A DNA stretch of 64,000 nt, taken from positions 1,922,001-1,986,000 of the forward strand of contig NZ_JBNAGA010000001.1 of the NCBI RefSeq assembly GCF_049800955.1, in the 5' to 3' direction. The DNA is from JAKVBH01 sp049800955. GTDB taxonomy: Bacteria; Pseudomonadota; Alphaproteobacteria; Rhodobacterales; Rhodobacteraceae. The position numbers and the translations under genes were made by a program. The stretch's first letter is position 1; each line of letters opens with the position of its first letter. The notes below the pieces were generated by a model. It saw only the letters and a list, made by a program, of their open reading frames with translations. It searched no databases and was not told the DNA's origin. Of the stretch, positions 8,308-16,712 are shown one piece after another.

Positions 8308-8970
8308 TCACGTGAGGGGATTGGCGTAATAGGCATCCAGATGGGCATACTCGCGCTCCAGCAGCGGACGGATCGCGTCTATGGTCCGGGGCTGCAAATC
8401 ATCGAGGTCAAGACGCATTTCCGAGCTGTTTTCGCGGGATATATCAACGCTCTTTCCCGATCTGCGGCCGAGCTCTTCCGCCAATTCGCCGATCTGCTCT
8501 GTCTTGAAGACACGATCATATCGGAAAGGCTTGGGGCCAATAAAAAGCTCGCAGGGCAGCACATGGTGTTTTATGACGGACGACGCCTCGTAATAGGCAT
8601 CCAGATGCAAAAAGAAAAAATCCGGGTCGGGATCGCGGCTTAGATGCGAAAACTCCGGGCGGCGCAGGCGGCGGCTGTTGTGCAGATCGCCCAGTTGCAC
8701 CACGCGGTTGGTATAGACAGACAGCAATCGTTTGACAGGATCTCGCACCACGGCGAACCGCCAATAATCTTGAAACCCGTCCCAACGATGCGGCCGAAAC
8801 CGCGCGGTTGGATAGATCGCATGCCAGGTATCCGCCGTCCATGTCTCGCGCGGCGGCAAATCCACATCCGGGTCAATCAACGCCAGCATACGCTTGACCG
8901 TCGAACACCCAGCCTTGGGCAAAGCCATATAGGCGATCTTGTGGGCCGGAACGGCGATTGCCACGACCAT
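8308..8970 (-). CDS. Sulfotransferase family 2 protein
   Basis: 220 residues with the two PAPS-binding signatures of carbohydrate-type sulfotransferases: the 5'-phosphosulfate loop PKAGCSTVKRML near residue 18 and the 3'-phosphate motif FAVVRDPVKRLLSVYTNR (about residues 71-88). The acceptor is unknown; related bacterial enzymes act on surface polysaccharides. No glycosyltransferases are adjacent. It is transcribed toward the Ppx/GppA gene. Confidence 0.85.
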   Translation of the reverse strand: MVVAIAVPAHKIAYMALPKAGCSTVKRMLALIDPDVDLPPRETWTADTWHAIYPTARFRPHRWDGFQDYWRFAVVRDPVKRLLSVYTNRVVQLGDLHNSRRLRRPEFSHLSRDPDPDFFFLHLDAYYEASSVIKHHVLPCELFIGPKPFRYDRVFKTEQIGELAEELGRRSGKSVDISRENSSEMRLDLDDLQPRTIDAIRPLLEREYAHLDAYYANPLT

Positions 8971-9207
8971 GCTCCTAAACTGCTCCGGGGTGATTTAGCC
9001 GCCAGCGCCCCTTCCCGTCAACGCGCGCGCACCCAAATGAATTTCATCTTCGGCTTGAAGATTATGAGCCTGACAAAGGGTCGCGGAGAGGAGAGTTGCG
9101 CACTATCTGTACCGCACGTCGCGGATGTGCCTGATCGTGTCGAAAAACAGCAGCGCCCGGTCGTCAGGAATGCGTAGTGAAACACAAGAGTGACGAGAGG
9201 ATCCCCG

Positions 9208-9504
9208 ATGGCGGATGTAACGGTTGTTTATTGGCGCGATATTCCCGCACAGGTGATCGTCGGCAAGGGACGGCGTGGCGCGAAGGTGCAATTGCCGGAG
9301 CGCTTCGAGCAAGCCATTGATCGGGCGGCCATGAAGGTCAATGCCAAGGACGCAGACGCCTATCTCGCTGAATGGCGCAAGGCTGCGCCCTATGCGGTCG
9401 AGGGCGATGCCAATGAGGTGGCCGCATCCGAAGCGGCCCGGCTCGACGCGGAATATGATGCTGCGCGCATCAAGCAACTCATCGCCAACGACGGTTGGGC
9501 GTAA
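9208..9504 (+). CDS. PF13769-type 'virulence factor' small protein of the C1/B12 locus
   Basis: 98 residues, soluble, beginning MADVTVVYWRDIPAQVIVGK. I recognise it as the small PF13769 protein that in roseobacters travels with MetF-like and corrinoid methyltransferase genes; despite the family name there is no evidence here for a virulence role. The start at 9208 is fixed by a GAGAGG site 7 bases upstream. It lies 42 bases before the MetF-like gene on the same strand and probably forms an operon with it. Molecular function is unknown; a role in methyl-folate metabolism is inferred from context only. Confidence 0.75.
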   Translation: MADVTVVYWRDIPAQVIVGKGRRGAKVQLPERFEQAIDRAAMKVNAKDADAYLAEWRKAAPYAVEGDANEVAASEAARLDAEYDAARIKQLIANDGWA

Positions 9505-9546
9505 CAGAACATGGGCAAGGGCCCGATCGATTTTTGGGAGGCCGCA

Positions 9547-10461
9547 ATGGCATTGTTGAACTTCAAACGCAAAGAGGCCCGTCCCGCAGGCGCGGACAAT
9601 GCCGATCTCGCGGCCTTCCTGCAGGGCTATTCCATCGAGGTCATGCCGCGGACAGCCGCCAAGATCGACGATCTGCGTGAGCACCTCGCGCCGGGCACAC
9701 GTGTCTATATCGCCCATATCGAAGGCACGCCGATCGAGGAAATGGTTGCCACGGCCGCGCGCGTGAAGGCCGAGGGCTTTGATGTCATGCCCCACTTCCC
9801 CGCCCGCATCATCCGCGACAAGGCCACGCTGGCCGATTGGATCGCGCGCTATCAGGGCGAAGCGGATGTACGTCAGGCGCTCTTGCTTGCGGGCGGTGTG
9901 GCCAAACCCCATGGGGAATTCCATAGCGCGATGCAACTCATGGAGACGGGCCTCTTTGGTGATTTCGAGCGACTCCATGTGGCAGGCCACCCCGAAGGCA
10001 ACCGCGACATCGACCCCGACGGCTCCATGACCAATGTGGACGAGGCGCTCCGCTGGAAACAGCGCTTCTCCGAGACCACGGAAGCCAAAATGGCACTGGC
10101 CACGCAATTTGCCTTTGACGCAGGCCCCATCATCGCATGGGCCAATGGCCTGAAGGCCGCGGGCATCGACCTGCCGATCCACATTGGCATCGCAGGGCCT
10201 GCCAAATTGCAAACCCTGATCAAATTCGCCATCGCCTGCGGCGTCGGGCCCTCGCTCAAGGTCCTTCAGAAACGCGCCATGGATGTGAGCAAGCTGCTCG
10301 TCCCGTACGAGCCCACCGACGTGCTCAGCGCGCTCGCGGCTCACAAAGCCGCGAACCCTGACTTCAACATCGAACAGGTGCATTTCTTCCCGCTGGGTGG
10401 GATCAAGAGCAACGCCACATGGGCCACCGAGAATGGCGGCGGCGCTCCCGCTGCTCAGTGA
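9547..10461 (+). CDS. Methylenetetrahydrofolate reductase-like protein
   Basis: 304-residue TIM-barrel flavoprotein-type reductase expected to convert 5,10-methylene- to 5-methyltetrahydrofolate. Family features seen are the early substrate-barrel strand YSIEVMPR, HFPARIIRD, LLLAGGVAKPHG, LHVAGHPEGNRD, ATQFAFDAG and IGIAGPAKL. It diverges from canonical E. coli MetF and belongs to the alphaproteobacterial type found beside corrinoid methyltransferases. The GGGAGG site at 9536 selects ATG 9547 over ATG 9511. Its product, methyl-folate, is the substrate of the methyltransferase encoded at 11805-12887. Confidence 0.85.
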   Translation: MALLNFKRKEARPAGADNADLAAFLQGYSIEVMPRTAAKIDDLREHLAPGTRVYIAHIEGTPIEEMVATAARVKAEGFDVMPHFPARIIRDKATLADWIARYQGEADVRQALLLAGGVAKPHGEFHSAMQLMETGLFGDFERLHVAGHPEGNRDIDPDGSMTNVDEALRWKQRFSETTEAKMALATQFAFDAGPIIAWANGLKAAGIDLPIHIGIAGPAKLQTLIKFAIACGVGPSLKVLQKRAMDVSKLLVPYEPTDVLSALAAHKAANPDFNIEQVHFFPLGGIKSNATWATENGGGAPAAQ

Positions 10462-10714
10462 ACGCACCGTAAGCGAGCACGGGCAAGACACCTGCGGGAC
10501 ACTCACGTGGCGCTGACGCGCCGCGCGCGACGCCTTGGCGCCTGCGACAAAATCCCAAGCACGTCTTCGTGCCCGGCATTCACCCTTGCGTCAGGTATCG
10601 CAAATCGCATCCTGTCGCAGGTGGTGGCCTTCGAGAGGAGGTCTTGAAGCGGTATTTGACTGACTTGTCTCACCTGACGCTGCCTGAAATCCACGATTTC
10701 AACGCAGTCAGATG
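10462..10714. other. Intergenic stretch before the riboswitch
   Basis: I find no convincing gene here. It contains several short GC-rich palindromic patches but no clear terminator with a T run, and should hold the promoter for the riboswitch transcript; I could not assign the -35 and -10 boxes with confidence. Confidence 0.4.
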
Positions 10715-10850
10715 AGGAACCAAAACGAGGTTGGTTCAAAACGCTCCAATTGGGAACCGAGTGCGAATCTTGGACTGCCCCCGCAACTGTAAGCTGACAT
10801 GGCCCTGTGCCATCGTCAGCAAGTCAGGATACCAGCCGCCTCCATGAAAC
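10715..10850 (+). promoter_or_regulatory. Cobalamin riboswitch controlling cbiM
   Basis: The conserved Cbl aptamer blocks occur in order: GGGAACCGAGTGCGAATC, then ACTGCCCCCGCAACTGTAAG (core helix junction), a GCTGAC/GTCAGC stem and the B12 box AAGTCAGGATACCAGCC, ending about 57 bases before the cbiM start. The order and spacing match known adenosylcobalamin-sensing riboswitches of proteobacteria. It would be expected to lower expression of the cobalt permease when cobalamin is plentiful. Confidence 0.9.
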
Positions 10851-10906
10851 CGCCGGGCGAAAACCGGCCACTTAAGTTGCGTCGGGTGGACGCGAAGGGA
10901 CAATAC

Positions 10907-11584
10907 ATGCATATCGAACCAGGCGTCGTCGACGGCGCGAAAATGGTCCTCGCCTATGGGACCGCCGCGGCAGCCGCCGGCTATTCTCTCAAACTCATCA
11001 AGGACGACCTTAAGGCCCATTCCATTGCCTCCTTCTGCCTGCGCAGTGTCATTTCGATGGTTGGGGTCTTTGTTTTCTTCGAGGTCTTCCCGCATTTCGC
11101 GGTGGGCGTCTCGGAGGTGCACATCATCCTTGGCACAACCCTGTTTCTGCTCATGGGCGCGGGCCCGGCGGCGGTCGGGCTGGCTGGGGGGCTGGCAGTT
11201 CAAGGCCTGTTCTTTGCGCCCTCGGATGTGCCGATGTATTTCGTGAATGTCACGACCCTGCTCTTCCCGCTCTTCGCGGTGGATGCGCTGGCGCGCCGGT
11301 TCGTGCCCCGTACCACGGCCTATGTGGATCTGCGCTATGTCGATGTGCTCAAGGTGTCGGCGGTCTGTCAAGGCGGCGTGGTGGCATGGGTCGCATTCTG
11401 GGCGATCTATGGCCAGGGCGTCGGCGCCGACAACCTCTCGGCGGTCATGAGCTTTGACGCGGCCTATCTGCTCGTCATCGCAATCGAGCCTCTGGCCGAT
11501 CTTGCGGTGCTGGCCGGGGCGAAGGGCCTGCGCAGCCTCACCGAGCGTGGCGTATTCATCCAACGGTTGCATAACCCTGCCTGA
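10907..11584 (+). CDS. cbiM: CbiM-type cobalt transport permease (ECF S/T-like component)
   Basis: 225-residue membrane protein with about six helices. The mature N terminus begins MHIEPG; in CbiM/NikM proteins the first residues, including His2, bind the metal, which supports ATG 10907. No CbiN, CbiQ or CbiO gene follows, so the ATPase and coupling parts must be elsewhere, or this is a solitary CbiM. The cobalamin riboswitch just upstream points to cobalt for B12 synthesis as substrate. A terminator at 11608-11640 closes the unit. Confidence 0.85.
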   Translation: MHIEPGVVDGAKMVLAYGTAAAAAGYSLKLIKDDLKAHSIASFCLRSVISMVGVFVFFEVFPHFAVGVSEVHIILGTTLFLLMGAGPAAVGLAGGLAVQGLFFAPSDVPMYFVNVTTLLFPLFAVDALARRFVPRTTAYVDLRYVDVLKVSAVCQGGVVAWVAFWAIYGQGVGADNLSAVMSFDAAYLLVIAIEPLADLAVLAGAKGLRSLTERGVFIQRLHNPA

Positions 11585-11607
11585 GGCGAACCCACAGCAG
11601 ATCAGCG

Positions 11608-11640
11608 GCGGCCACCCATGCTTTGGGTGGCCGTTTTCAT
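11608..11640 (+). terminator. Terminator after cbiM
   Basis: Perfect 8-bp stem GGCCACCC / GGGTGGCC with an ATGCTTT loop, followed by GTTTTCATTT. Confidence 0.85.
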
Positions 11641-11804
11641 TTGCCCAACCCGCCTCACAATCATCATGCAGGGTTTGATCGTGTAAGTCGCCCGCGTCTC
11701 CGGTTATGTCGTTTGCGCGCAGACCCGTTGGCATCCCGCCTCTAGGGTCGCGCCAAAGCAGATATCCCACGGCTCCGACAGGGCCCACCACGAAGAGAAT
11801 GCAC

Positions 11805-12887
11805 ATGACCCGCACCGTTATCGAGTCGAAAACAAAAACCGCCATCATCGGCTTTGACGAGCCCTTTTGCGTCATTGGTGAACGCATCAACCCGACCGGG
11901 CGCAAAGTGCTGAATGAAGAGCTTGAGCGCGGTGATTTTTCGCGCGTGCAGGCCGATGCCGTGGCGCAGGTAGCCGCCGGAGCCAATGTGCTCGATATCA
12001 ATTCCGGCGCGGTTTTCTCAAACAAAATGGCCGAAGATCCGCGCTACGCTGACAACAACTTCGTCGAGCCGACGCTCATGAAAGAGCTGATCGCAAAAGT
12101 GCAGGAGGTGACAGATTGCCCGCTGTGCATCGACAGCTCTGTGCCCGGAGCGCTGGAAAACGGCCTTGCCGCCGCAGAGGGGCGTCCCTTGCTCAACTCC
12201 GTGACCGGGGAAGAAGAACGCCTCGAGATGGTCTTGCCGCTGGTTGCGAAATACAACGTACCGGTGGTCGCGATCTCCAATGATGACACGGGCATCTCGG
12301 AGGACCCGGACGTGCGTTTTGCCGTGGCCAAAAAGATCGTGGAGCGCGCGGCAGACTTTGGCATTCCCGCCCATGACATTGTGGTCGATCCGCTGGTCAT
12401 GCCCATCGGGGCCATGGGAACGGCTGGTCTACAGGTGTTCACTCTTGTTCGGCGCCTGCGCGAAGAGCTGGGCGTGAACACGACCTGTGGCGCCTCCAAC
12501 ATTTCCTTTGGCCTGCCCAACCGCCACGGTATCAACAATGCCTTCCTGCCCATGGCCATGACCGCCGGAATGACATCCGCGATTATGAACCCGGTTGCCT
12601 TGCCGGTTGGCCCCAAGCGGATTGAAGAGAAAAAGGCCGAGATTGCCGCGGCTGGCATTATCCTTCCCGAAGGCATGGACGATGAAACCTTCGTCACGCT
12701 CTTTGGTTTGGGGTCGACCCAGCCAAAACCTGGTAAGGAAATGGAGGCCATTCGCGCGGCAAACTTCCTGACCAACAATGACGACGGCGGCGCAGCCTGG
12801 ATTCATTTCAACAAGCAGCCGCCAAAAGCAGGGCAGGAAGGCCGTGGCCGCGCGGGACGCACCGGCGGACGGCGACGTCGGTCCTGA
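11805..12887 (+). CDS. Methyltetrahydrofolate:corrinoid methyltransferase (pterin-binding MetH-like part)
   Basis: 360 residues with a pterin-binding TIM barrel: CVIGERINPTGRKVL near the start, ANVLDINSGAVF, PLCIDSSVP, LLNSVTGEEERLEMVLPL, DIVVDPLVMPIG and TTCGASNISFGLPNRH. This is the methyl-folate domain of MetH/AcsE, moving the methyl group from 5-methyl-THF to a cobalamin protein. It has no cobalamin-binding or homocysteine domain, so it fits the methionine synthase reported as separate proteins in roseobacters such as Phaeobacter; the partners are not in this window. The Arg/Gly-rich tail (GRGRAGRTGGRRRRS) is unusual and may be a docking segment. Confidence 0.88.
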   Translation: MTRTVIESKTKTAIIGFDEPFCVIGERINPTGRKVLNEELERGDFSRVQADAVAQVAAGANVLDINSGAVFSNKMAEDPRYADNNFVEPTLMKELIAKVQEVTDCPLCIDSSVPGALENGLAAAEGRPLLNSVTGEEERLEMVLPLVAKYNVPVVAISNDDTGISEDPDVRFAVAKKIVERAADFGIPAHDIVVDPLVMPIGAMGTAGLQVFTLVRRLREELGVNTTCGASNISFGLPNRHGINNAFLPMAMTAGMTSAIMNPVALPVGPKRIEEKKAEIAAAGIILPEGMDDETFVTLFGLGSTQPKPGKEMEAIRAANFLTNNDDGGAAWIHFNKQPPKAGQEGRGRAGRTGGRRRRS

Positions 12888-12924
12888 TCAAACCAATCGC
12901 TGCTTTGGAGCAGCGCTGATCGAG

Positions 12925-12950
12925 AAAAGTGTGGGGCACCATCCCCACAC
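12925..12950 (-). terminator. Terminator for the paaG-like gene
   Basis: On the minus strand, GTGTGGGG pairs perfectly with CCCCACAC across a 6-base loop and is followed by TTTTCTC. It lies in the convergent gap between the methyltransferase and paaG-like genes. Confidence 0.75.
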
Positions 12951-12981
12951 CGCCACAGGCCACACAGATACGCGAGAGGGC

Positions 12982-13758
12982 CTAACGACCTTCGTAATTT
13001 GCAGGCCGTTTTTCCAGGAAAGCCACGACGCCTTCGCGGAAATCAAAGGTTTTCCCGCATTTGCCCTGCAACTTTGCCTCCAGCGCAAGCTGTTCGTCGA
13101 GACTATTGTCAAAGGAGCCGCGAATAGCCTCCTTGACATGGGCATAGGCCTGCGTTGGCCCCTTTGCCAAATGCGCGGCCCGCGCGCGCCAGTGGGCCTC
13201 AAACTGATCATCTGCGACGTGTTCGTAGATCATGCCCCACTCGTCCGCCTGTTTGGCCGAAATCTTGTCCGCGAAGAGAGCCGCCCCCATCGCCTTGGCC
13301 GCCCCCATCTGGCGAGGCAGCCAATAGGTGCCGCCAGCATCCGGGATCAAGCCAATCCGTGTAAACGCCTGAAGGAAAAAAGCGCTTTCTGTGGCAATGA
13401 CAACATCTGCGGCAAGGGCGAGGTTGGCCCCTGCCCCGGCCGCTGCGCCATTCACCGCGCAGATCGTGGGGATCGGCGCATCAAAGATTGCCCGCAACAT
13501 CGGGACATATTCATCGCGCAACGTCCGTTCGAGATCGAGATTGGCTGCATTGGCGCGATCCCCCAGATCCTGGCCTGAGCAAAACGCGCGGCCTGCGCCC
13601 GTCAGCGCAAGAACACGGGCCTTGCCGCTTGCATCTTTGACCGCGTGCAGAATTTCAGCGCGCATCTGTGTATTGAGGGCATTCATGACATCAGGCCGTG
13701 ACAGCGTCAAAACAGCAATGTCATCGGTGATGTCGAGGGTGATGGTCTGATAGTCCAT
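12982..13758 (-). CDS. paaG: Enoyl-CoA hydratase/isomerase family protein, PaaG-like
   Basis: 258 residues of the crotonase fold. Oxyanion-hole motifs are FCSGQDLGDR (about residues 60-69) and NGAAAGAGANLALAADVVIA (about 103-122); FTRIGLIPDAGGTYWLPR follows. Length and sequence fit 2-(1,2-epoxy-1,2-dihydrophenyl)acetyl-CoA isomerase of the phenylacetate pathway, but no other paa gene is present, so a general enoyl-CoA hydratase remains possible. ATG 13758 is chosen because a GGAG site lies just upstream. Confidence 0.8.
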   Translation of the reverse strand: MDYQTITLDITDDIAVLTLSRPDVMNALNTQMRAEILHAVKDASGKARVLALTGAGRAFCSGQDLGDRANAANLDLERTLRDEYVPMLRAIFDAPIPTICAVNGAAAGAGANLALAADVVIATESAFFLQAFTRIGLIPDAGGTYWLPRQMGAAKAMGAALFADKISAKQADEWGMIYEHVADDQFEAHWRARAAHLAKGPTQAYAHVKEAIRGSFDNSLDEQLALEAKLQGKCGKTFDFREGVVAFLEKRPANYEGR

Positions 13759-13834
13759 GGCGCGCTCCGGCTCGTTCGAGGGTTGCGCGCGAGACTGGCC
13801 CAAAGCATTGCCAAGGGCCAGTCAAAACCTTGCG

Positions 13835-14374
13835 TCACGAAGCGCGGCGCCACTCATTGAGGGCTGGATTGTCTTCCTTGGGACCCGCTTCCATATCGGC
13901 CTCACCCTCTTCAAGCGCCTCGAGGGATTTGAGGTTGTGGACAACGCCGGGCACGCGGGCGATGGTTTCGGCAAGTTCACGTTGAAACTGCTGCCCTTTG
14001 CTTTGGTGCCTCGCACCAAAATAGAAGCTCACGATAGCGCCCAACAGCCACCAGAGCGGTTCTGGGACAAGCGCAATGCCCTGCATGCGCGCGGCAAACC
14101 AGACCGGATCGACCATCGCAGCAATGAAGAGACCAAGCGTCCCCAAAGCCAAAGCAGGACGTGGCACGCGATTGATCGCGTCCATCAGGCGATCAAACCA
14201 TCCCCGGCGTTGCAGGCGAAACTCTCCTGCGAATTGCTCAAGCGTTGCGCCATGCATCGAATTGGCGCGAGAGGCGCTTTTCTCTGCATTCTCCCGAAAA
14301 ACCTCAACGGTCTCGACAATCGTGTTGCGACCACCGCCAAAGACAGCGCCAAGAATGCGCTCGATCAGCCCCAT
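13835..14374 (-). CDS. GTA-type holin (3TM holin family)
   Basis: 179 residues with at least two strong central hydrophobic segments (LALGTLGLFIAAMV and LWWLLGAIVSFYFG), between an N-terminal part beginning MGLIERILGAVFGGG and an acidic C terminus. It matches the three-TM holin family linked to gene transfer agents, where it makes inner-membrane holes to release particles. Its start overlaps the endolysin stop by 10 bases, so the two are translationally linked. In Rhodobacter capsulatus the equivalent pair also lies away from the main GTA cluster. Confidence 0.85.
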   Translation of the reverse strand: MGLIERILGAVFGGGRNTIVETVEVFRENAEKSASRANSMHGATLEQFAGEFRLQRRGWFDRLMDAINRVPRPALALGTLGLFIAAMVDPVWFAARMQGIALVPEPLWWLLGAIVSFYFGARHQSKGQQFQRELAETIARVPGVVHNLKSLEALEEGEADMEAGPKEDNPALNEWRRAS

Positions 14375-14979
14375 GACGCCACCCGCTTTTGAAAGTCCTG
14401 TGTGCTGAGGTGATGGCGGGGTGAGATGAATTCTTCCGCACGTTTGATCCAGCCGCCTTTGCCCCCGGCGCGCGTACGCGCGTATTTGCGGGAGGCAGGC
14501 CTGCGATCCGCGATGCGGAAGTAGTAATTGCGCCGGGCGATGCCATAGGCGTCGGCAAAGGCCTCCGGCGCGCGCTCTGCGGCCTCATGGGCCGCGCCCG
14601 CCGTTTGCGGCCCGATGACACCATCTACCACGATATCAAAGCCCATATCTCGCAGCATCCGCTGCAAGATGCGAACGGCATTGCTCCCGGCGTTGACATA
14701 CATGTCGAACACGCTGGCCTGCACGACGTCAGGCAAGAGCGCAATGCCGGGCTTGGTGTAGTAGTGACGCAGAAAAATATCGACCGCCTGATCGCGGTTC
14801 AAGCGCTTCACATCTTCCGGCGTGATCTTGCCATCGCCATCCAGATCAAGCCCGAGACGGCGCATGGTGTGGATGGTAACGCCAAAATTGGTCGCGCCGC
14901 CGGGATCATCGGGATCGTTTACATAGCCGCCTTCGCGCGCGATGATGTCTTCTGCGAGTTGTCTCACATGTCTGCTCAT
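14365..14979 (-). CDS. GTA-type endolysin (glycoside hydrolase family 108 N-acetylmuramidase)
   Basis: 204 residues. The N-terminal GH108 domain has the catalytic EGGYVNDPDDPGGATNFGVT motif (Glu general acid, about residues 16-35), and the C-terminal part carries the family peptidoglycan-binding domain (VDGVIGPQT). It cuts murein glycan strands for host lysis after the holin opens the membrane. ATG 14979 follows an AAGAGG site. No signal peptide, consistent with holin-dependent export. No capsid or packaging genes are nearby. Confidence 0.88.
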   Translation of the reverse strand: MSRHVRQLAEDIIAREGGYVNDPDDPGGATNFGVTIHTMRRLGLDLDGDGKITPEDVKRLNRDQAVDIFLRHYYTKPGIALLPDVVQASVFDMYVNAGSNAVRILQRMLRDMGFDIVVDGVIGPQTAGAAHEAAERAPEAFADAYGIARRNYYFRIADRRPASRKYARTRAGGKGGWIKRAEEFISPRHHLSTQDFQKRVASWG

Positions 14980-15082
14980 GGTGAACCTCTTGCCTCGTGT
15001 CTTGGACACAGGCAGGGTCTCGCAGAGCCGTTAAGTTATATGCTGACAACCGCGCGCTGGTCGCGGGCGCATCGCTAAGAGA

Positions 15083-15547
15083 CTAGTAACCCGCATCCTC
15101 TTCCGCGGCAGAGGCCGGATCCCAGTGGCCTTGTTCCTTGAGCGCATCGACGACCTCTCGCGGCATATATGTCTCATCGTGGCGCGCCAGGATCTCCGTC
15201 GCCTGGAACACCCCATCGATGTACTTGCCGGTGCCCACCATGCCTTCTCCTTCGCCAAAGAGATCGGGCAGAATTCCGGTATAGGTCACAGCGACCACGC
15301 CATTGCCATCGGTCACATTGAAGGTGACGTTGTTGCTCGCGCCAAGCTCCAACGAGCCTTCTTCGACCAATCCACCAATCCGGAACGTCTCCGTGGCCGC
15401 AGGTGGCTCAGCGATAACTTCCGTTGGCGAGCGGAAAAAGTTGATCCCGTCGCGCATGGCGTAGCCAATAATCCCGGTGGCTGCGATGAGCGCCACCGTC
15501 GCCACGGCGATGACCTGGATCCGTCTTTGTTTTTTCAGGTTCTTCAT
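15083..15547 (-). CDS. ccmE: Cytochrome c maturation haem chaperone CcmE
   Basis: 154 residues: a single N-terminal membrane anchor (about residues 10-30) and a periplasmic OB-fold. The covalent haem-binding histidine and following tyrosine lie in LARHDETYMP (about residues 122-131). It carries haem from CcmC to the CcmFH ligase in system I. It starts 13 bases after the argC stop and is probably transcribed with argC. The next gene downstream is the GTA endolysin, so it is separated here from the other ccm genes with which it often clusters. Confidence 0.93.
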   Translation of the reverse strand: MKNLKKQRRIQVIAVATVALIAATGIIGYAMRDGINFFRSPTEVIAEPPAATETFRIGGLVEEGSLELGASNNVTFNVTDGNGVVAVTYTGILPDLFGEGEGMVGTGKYIDGVFQATEILARHDETYMPREVVDALKEQGHWDPASAAEEDAGY

Positions 15548-15560
15548 GTCAGAGCCTTTC

Positions 15561-16589
15561 TCATGGGAAGAGCGGCGCAAGCATCAAGCCAGACGTCTCG
15601 TCCTCTCCCAGCATTAGATTGGCGTTTTGCAGCGCCTGTCCAGAGGAGCCCTTCGTCAAATTGTCGAGTGCGGCAATAAGGATCACCTTTCCGGGGATAC
15701 GATCCGCCACGATGCCAATATGCACGAAGTTGGACCCGCGCACATGATGCGTGCTGGGGGTTTCACCAAATGGTAAGACTTCGACGAATGGTTCGTCCGC
15801 GTAGGCTTTTGTCATCACTTCGTAAATGGTCCGCGCGTCGCCCGAAACATAGCACGTCGCCAGAATCCCGCGATTGGCGGGAAGCAGATGCGGCGTGAAT
15901 TGAATGCGGACGTCGCGGCCGGCCAGTTTCGAAAACTCCTGATCGAACTCACCCAAATGGCGGTGCGTCCCGCCCACGGCATAGCCGTGATAGCCCTCCG
16001 ACAATTCGGCATGCAGCAGGTTTTCCTTCAAAGACCTGCCCGCCCCGGAAACCGCGCATTTCAGATCCAGAATGATATTGTCCAGATCAATGGCATCCGC
16101 AGAAATCAACGGACGCAAAAGAAATTGACCCGTCGCAGCATTACACCCGGTGCCCGCGACGAGCCGCGCCCGGGCGATCTCGTCACGGTAGAACTCCGTG
16201 AGCCCATAGACCGCCTCCGTCTGAATATCCACGGCGGCATGCGGATTGCCATACCATTGAGCATAGGCCTCTGGATCGCGCAGCCTGAAATCCGCAGACA
16301 AGTCGACAATCTTCAAGGTCTTGGGCAGGCGATTGATCACCTCCTGAGACGTCTTGTGCGGCAAGGCGCAAAAGCACAAATCCACGCCCGAAAAATCGAT
16401 CTCGTCAATTTTCACAAGCGCTGGCATGTCCAAGTGTCGCAAATGTGGGAAGACAGCGCCCAGTTCCTGGCCTGCTTTTCGCTCAGCCGAAAGCGCCACA
16501 ATTTCCAGGTTCGGATGCGTTGCAATGAGCCGAACAAGTTCCGCACCGGTGTAGCCCGATGCACCCAGAATTGCGATTTTATGTGTCAT
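15561..16589 (-). CDS. argC: N-acetyl-gamma-glutamyl-phosphate reductase
   Basis: 342 residues. It reduces N-acetylglutamyl phosphate to the semialdehyde in arginine synthesis. The N-terminal NADP loop is GASGYTGAELVRL, and the active-site cysteine lies in AGTGCNAATGQFLLRPL (about residues 146-162). This is the long type 1 ArgC. It leads a short minus-strand unit with ccmE. Confidence 0.95.
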   Translation of the reverse strand: MTHKIAILGASGYTGAELVRLIATHPNLEIVALSAERKAGQELGAVFPHLRHLDMPALVKIDEIDFSGVDLCFCALPHKTSQEVINRLPKTLKIVDLSADFRLRDPEAYAQWYGNPHAAVDIQTEAVYGLTEFYRDEIARARLVAGTGCNAATGQFLLRPLISADAIDLDNIILDLKCAVSGAGRSLKENLLHAELSEGYHGYAVGGTHRHLGEFDQEFSKLAGRDVRIQFTPHLLPANRGILATCYVSGDARTIYEVMTKAYADEPFVEVLPFGETPSTHHVRGSNFVHIGIVADRIPGKVILIAALDNLTKGSSGQALQNANLMLGEDETSGLMLAPLFP

Positions 16590-16712
16590 GTCAGTGCCTT
16601 CCGATGCACTCTTTTGATGGCAGTTTGCCCAGGCCTACCTATGCGATTTCAAGGCCAATGTGCAAGGCCATGGGCTTGTGGCCTGGGGCGCATTTTCGTA
16701 GCCTCGAACGTG

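Noticed and set aside
9103..10506. A 467-codon open frame on the minus strand
   Set aside because: Antisense to the PF13769 and MetF-like genes, which have ribosome sites and clear family motifs.
15888..16712. Long N-terminal extension of the hypothetical gene ending at 17384
   Set aside because: The extension lies antisense to argC; the membrane-protein part begins at ATG 16713.
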